Below, in pieces: positions 8,108 through 11,482 of a stretch of DNA of 11,482 bases. A program made the translations under genes and the position numbers. The notes under the pieces were generated by a model that was not told the origin of the DNA, made no database searches, and saw only the letters and a program-made list of their open reading frames with translations. Position 1 is the first letter of the stretch. Each line of letters starts with the position of its first letter. The DNA lies in contig JAWXBI010000325.1 of assembly GCA_034439915.1 (NCBI GenBank), positions 1 to 11,482 on the forward strand, written 5' to 3'. This stretch comes from JADJLQ01 sp034439915 (lineage in GTDB: Bacteria > Bacteroidota > Bacteroidia > Chitinophagales > Saprospiraceae).

Positions 8108-9352
8108 ATGAATACTCCATTTTTTAGCATCATTATTCCTACGCGTAACAGATATGAAACATTGAGGTATGCAATCCTTACTGTCCTGGTACAAGATTTT
8201 AAATCATTTGAATTGATTATTTCAGATAATTCTGATGAAGAGTACCTCAACCGAATTGAGATAATTAGAGATTACTTGCTGGATGATAGAATTAAATATT
8301 ATCGTCCTAATTCAATCCTTTCTATGAGTGATAATTGGGAATTTGCTGTCTCAAAATCAACTGGAAATTATCTAATAATCTTCGGAGATGATGATGGGTT
8401 AGTCGCAAACTCATTAGGTAAAATAAATAGGATTATTCAAAATACGAAGGCAGAATTAATCAGCTGGTCAAGAATTGAATACAGTTGGCCTGATAGAATA
8501 CCCACTCAATATTCAAATTTAACAATAATTCCTTATATAGGTAAAACTGGTATTTTGAATAGTAAAGATTACATAAATCGAGTTATTCGCTCGAAAGCTG
8601 ATTACAGATATCTTCCTATGTTCTATAATTCTGCAGTAAGTAAGGAAACAGTTGAATTGTTAAAAAAGCAAACGGGAAGAGTTTTTAATGCTTGGAGCCC
8701 AGATATTTATACGGGTTATGCTTTTGCACATTTAGTTAAAAAATTTATTACCATTAATTATCCATTCAGCATAAATGGGGTTTCGGCAAGAAGCAATGGA
8801 GCCGCTTTTGCTAATAATGATAAATTAAAACAAACCGAATATTTAACGTTATTAAAAAAATCAGAAATAAAATGGCCGGTTATTTTACCTGAAATATATA
8901 CGTCCTATCTGGGAATTATAGAACCTTTTGTTCAATTAACAAGATATTTTCCAGAATTGGGCACATATATAACTAAAAAGAAAATTTATAAAATAATAAT
9001 TGATACACTGGAGGGCAGTAGTGAAAGCGATTATGAAAATAAAATAAAAGCTACTGTAGAAAGCTCTAAAAATGACCGCATCCTTTATAATTGGTTAATT
9101 GCATATATTGCTAAAGTTAAGCCTATTTATAAGCCTTATAATATTATAAATCTTGAGGACAAAGTGGGATTGGATGGCTATCATATTTATATTGATGCAT
9201 CAAAATTTGGCCTTCAAAATGTTTATGATGTTTCAATTTTTATTAATAACATTTTCGGAGAATTAAAAGATCAGGACTATTTGAAACCAGTGAGGGTATC
9301 TTTGATTAAAAGGATAAGAAAGGCTTTGGGTATGATTTTTAGACCGGCATGA
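8108..9352 (+). CDS. GT2 family (GT-A fold) glycosyltransferase
   Basis: A 414-residue protein whose first 120 residues carry a GT2 domain: FFSIIIPTRNRYETL at 5-19, the nucleotide-binding Asp40 in LIISDNSDEE, and the metal-binding IFGDDDGL with Asp94-96. It would transfer one sugar from a nucleotide donor to the growing lipid-linked glycan at the cytoplasmic face; donor and acceptor are unknown. The region after residue 200 has no motif I recognise and ends with a basic patch (LIKRIRKALGMIFRPA) that may touch the membrane. It starts 5 nt after the pseudogene stop, a spacing that suggests the former CmcI-like gene and this one were cotranscribed. It is strongly AT-rich (17/60 at 8881-8940), like the second CmcI copy and unlike the CDP-sugar cassette. 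Confidence 0.88.
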   Translation: MNTPFFSIIIPTRNRYETLRYAILTVLVQDFKSFELIISDNSDEEYLNRIEIIRDYLLDDRIKYYRPNSILSMSDNWEFAVSKSTGNYLIIFGDDDGLVANSLGKINRIIQNTKAELISWSRIEYSWPDRIPTQYSNLTIIPYIGKTGILNSKDYINRVIRSKADYRYLPMFYNSAVSKETVELLKKQTGRVFNAWSPDIYTGYAFAHLVKKFITINYPFSINGVSARSNGAAFANNDKLKQTEYLTLLKKSEIKWPVILPEIYTSYLGIIEPFVQLTRYFPELGTYITKKKIYKIIIDTLEGSSESDYENKIKATVESSKNDRILYNWLIAYIAKVKPIYKPYNIINLEDKVGLDGYHIYIDASKFGLQNVYDVSIFINNIFGELKDQDYLKPVRVSLIKRIRKALGMIFRPA

Positions 9353-9411
9353 TTTGAACTGAACTGATTGATACTGAATGGTAGAATAGTCAGTTTCTAA
9401 TCTAATTCTGA

Positions 9412-10317
9412 ATGAAACATATTCTTATCCTTGGGTCCGAAGGGTTTATAGGTAACCACTTAATTGGATATTTTCGAACTGAAGGTTATACTGTTTCAGG
9501 ATGTGATTTATTTGATACGCCCAGAAGAAGGAACTACCAATATTACAAAGTATCTCGATTATCACCTGAATGGGAAGAATTATTTTCTGGATCCTCTTTT
9601 AATTTTTGTATAAACGCAGCAGGTAGTGGAAATGTCCCTTATTCAATGAGCCACCCGGTACAGGACTTTGAAGCGAATACTTTTGATACTGTTAGAATAC
9701 TAGATGTACTTCGACGTATTAATCGAGACTGCCGTTATTTACACATTTCCAGTGCAGCAGTATATGGAAACCCAGATCGCCTACCAGTACCAGAAGCATT
9801 TCCTACAACCCCGGTTTCGGCCTATGGTTGGCATAAACTCATGGCAGAGCAAGTTTGCAAGGAATACCAGGATTTATTTGGAGTTTCAATTTCTGTGGTG
9901 CGCCCTTTTTCGGTGTACGGGGAAGGATTAAAAAAGCAACTATTCTGGGATATTTGCAGCAAACTTGAGGTTTCAGATACTATCCAATTGCTTGGCACCG
10001 GTTTTGAATCGAGAGATTTTATTCATATTAGTGACCTGACTGCATTGATTGAAGTTATCTTGTTATGTTCTGCCTTTCAGGGAGAGGTATTTAATGCTGC
10101 CAGCGGTATTGAGACTACTATCCAGGACATAGCGAAAATTTTTGAAAATTATTATGGAGGTGAAAAGTCAATACATTTTTCAAAGGAAGTCAGAAATGGT
10201 GACCCGTTAAATTGGCGGGCTGACATCAGCAAAATTAAATCACTGGGATTTAGACCTTCAATCCGTCTGGAAGAAGGCGTAAAACAATATATACAATGGT
10301 TTCAGCAGTTGAAATAA
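9412..10317 (+). CDS. NAD-dependent nucleotide-sugar epimerase/dehydratase (extended SDR)
   Basis: A 301-residue SDR with the glycine motif GSEGFIG at residues 8-14, the active-site serine region HISSAAVYG, the catalytic YGWHK (Tyr and Lys in YxxxK), and the sugar-binding/core blocks RPFSVYGEG and ESRDFIHISDL. The overall pattern is that of UDP-sugar 4-epimerases and related enzymes. It lacks the TTD triad of 4,6-dehydratases (HISSAA instead), so a 4-epimerase or 4-ketoreductase is likelier than a dehydratase. Substrate is not determinable. It lies 59 nt after the GT2 gene and 9 nt before the GT4 gene, so it probably supplies the sugar used by one of them. The ATG at 9412 gives the expected KHILILGSEGFIG N-terminus. 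Confidence 0.87.
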   Translation: MKHILILGSEGFIGNHLIGYFRTEGYTVSGCDLFDTPRRRNYQYYKVSRLSPEWEELFSGSSFNFCINAAGSGNVPYSMSHPVQDFEANTFDTVRILDVLRRINRDCRYLHISSAAVYGNPDRLPVPEAFPTTPVSAYGWHKLMAEQVCKEYQDLFGVSISVVRPFSVYGEGLKKQLFWDICSKLEVSDTIQLLGTGFESRDFIHISDLTALIEVILLCSAFQGEVFNAASGIETTIQDIAKIFENYYGGEKSIHFSKEVRNGDPLNWRADISKIKSLGFRPSIRLEEGVKQYIQWFQQLK

Positions 10318-10326
10318 AATAATATC

Positions 10327-11482
10327 GTGCGCGTTATTTATTTTATCGATGATAAAATGGGAGGAGTCAGCTCTTTGTGTTATAATCTGGTTACACACTC
10401 TCCAGACCTACCGTATGAGCAATGGGTCATACATATCGACTTCCTTGAATCTAGTAAGGCGAGAGCTAATTTGAAATACCCCAATGCGGAAAGTATTCAT
10501 TTTAAGTATTCTGGATTAGAAAATACCTATTCAACCATTAAGCGATTGTATAAATCTTTGCCAACTGAACCGGGTGCATTAGTGGTAAATTACGAATTAG
10601 AAATGGAAATGCTTGATCATTATCCGGTGCGTCAAACAATTTACCAGTTAGTACATGATAATTACAATCTTGCTTTAGCTATAAAATTTGAACATTTGGT
10701 AGATGTATTTATAGCACATAATAAATACATCTATGATCAATTAATAAAATCACTTAAAACAAAAAAATTCGCAGTATTCTATTTGCCACATGGCGTCGCA
10801 GTTCCACCTTTCTATCGGAAAAGAAATGAAATTTTAAATAATGAAAAACTAAAATTATTGTTTTTGGGAAGACTTGATGAAAAAAAGGGAATATTTGACC
10901 TTCCCGCAATAGGTCGTCTTCTTCGAGAAAATAATATATCGGTTGAATGGACCTGTATAGGCAACGGTCCTGAAAAACAAAAACTAATAAACCAATGGAA
11001 AGATGAACCAAATTTAGTTTTTTTAAATCCAACATCAAATATAGAAGTATTGGAGATTGCCTCCCAACATGATGTTTTTGTATTACCAACTAAATTCGAA
11101 GGTTCACCGGTTTCATTAATAGAAACAATGAGCGTTGGATTGGTTCCGATTATCACCGATTTGGAGGGAAGTATCAGAGAAATAGTAGATGCGGATATTG
11201 GTTTTCGTATTCCTATGGATGACAATTTGGGATTTGCTGTTGCTATTACAAAGTTGAACGAGGATCGTAAATTATTAAGTTTAATGGGTGACAATTGTAG
11301 AAAAAAGATAATAAGTGATTTTAATATATTATGTACTGCGCCGCAATATCACAATCTTTTTAAAGAATATTCATTGTTTTACTGTCCAAAGAAACTCCAG
11401 AAAAATAAAATTGGGGCAAGGTTGGATCAACCTTGGCTCCCTTCTTTTATTACTAGAACGATTAGACAATGGCGAAGGGGGA
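10327..11482 (+). CDS. GT4-type (GT-B fold) glycosyltransferase, runs off the right edge
   Basis: An open frame of 385 codons from GTG 10327 with no stop before the window ends. The N-terminal half reads VRVIYFIDDKMGGVSSLCYN, the first strand and glycine loop of a GT-B fold. The C-terminal half has LFLGRLDEKKGIFDL, CIGNGPEKQKL and the EX7E motif EGSPVSLIE (Glu258 and Glu266), followed by the usual GLVPIITDLEGSIREIV. This is the retaining GT4 layout, transferring a sugar from a nucleotide donor with both motif glutamates near the donor. GTG is chosen because the only in-frame stop upstream is the previous gene's TAA 12 nt earlier, and the first ATG (10357) would cut off the first beta strand. 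Most of the protein is visible; the last residues are basic (RTIRQWRRG). Open readings on the opposite strand here are shadows. Confidence 0.88.
   Translation, partial: MRVIYFIDDKMGGVSSLCYNLVTHSPDLPYEQWVIHIDFLESSKARANLKYPNAESIHFKYSGLENTYSTIKRLYKSLPTEPGALVVNYELEMEMLDHYPVRQTIYQLVHDNYNLALAIKFEHLVDVFIAHNKYIYDQLIKSLKTKKFAVFYLPHGVAVPPFYRKRNEILNNEKLKLLFLGRLDEKKGIFDLPAIGRLLRENNISVEWTCIGNGPEKQKLINQWKDEPNLVFLNPTSNIEVLEIASQHDVFVLPTKFEGSPVSLIETMSVGLVPIITDLEGSIREIVDADIGFRIPMDDNLGFAVAITKLNEDRKLLSLMGDNCRKKIISDFNILCTAPQYHNLFKEYSLFYCPKKLQKNKIGARLDQPWLPSFITRTIRQWRRG

Noticed and set aside
9353..9411. AACTGA/TCAGTT inverted repeat between the GT2 and SDR genes as a terminator
   Set aside because: Six weak pairs over a long loop and no T-run; the downstream gene is on the same strand in the same pathway.
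10754..11294. Two overlapping open readings on the minus strand (111 and 160 residues)
   Set aside because: They lie antisense to a clear GT4 glycosyltransferase with EX7E motif; their translations are low-complexity and carry no family motif.

Overview
This window looks like part of a surface-polysaccharide (O-antigen, capsule or exopolysaccharide) locus from a member of the Bacteroidota. The evidence is the AT-rich coding sequence, the near-absence of Shine-Dalgarno motifs in front of otherwise convincing starts, the closest-feeling protein family variants, and a TTTGCG 8-nt-period repeat of a kind I associate with Bacteroidota intergenic DNA. The genus cannot be fixed from sequence alone. 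Every gene I can support lies on the + strand.

Layout. (1) 1-738: 3' end of a GT10 (fucosyltransferase-type) gene that enters from the left edge. (2) 804-6064: a tight cassette of six genes, mostly abutting or overlapping by 4-8 nt. It encodes glucose-1-phosphate cytidylyltransferase (rfbF), CDP-glucose 4,6-dehydratase (rfbG), an RmlC-type epimerase, a TylCIII/NovU-type sugar C-methyltransferase, an SDR reductase/epimerase with a TTG start, and a CmcI-like SAM-dependent methyltransferase. (3) 6065-6410: a 346-nt gene-free stretch with hairpins, a diverged 37-nt direct repeat and the TTTGCG repeat. (4) 6411-8102: a decayed chimera. A Wzt-type polysaccharide-export ABC ATPase carries two frameshifts and is joined inside its C-terminal domain to the body of a second CmcI-like gene, which carries a nonsense codon and three further frameshifts. 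(5) 8108-11482: a GT2 glycosyltransferase, an SDR-type nucleotide-sugar epimerase/dehydratase, and a GT4 glycosyltransferase with a GTG start that runs off the right edge.

How the genes fit together. RfbF and RfbG should make CDP-4-keto-6-deoxyglucose. No RfbH-type 3-dehydrase is present, so the usual 3,6-dideoxyhexose route (abequose, paratose, tyvelose) is not indicated here. The epimerase, C-methyltransferase and ketoreductase instead suggest a CDP-activated, C-3-methyl-branched 6-deoxyhexose, possibly further methylated by the CmcI-like enzyme. The GT10, GT2 and GT4 enzymes would assemble the glycan. The export ATPase is broken and no Wzm permease gene lies beside it, so export must rely on genes outside the window.

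The two most informative points are the branched CDP-sugar cassette and the pseudogene chimera. In the chimera, base composition changes sharply along its length and a second, compositionally different relative of the intact CmcI-like gene appears about 1.4 kb downstream of it.
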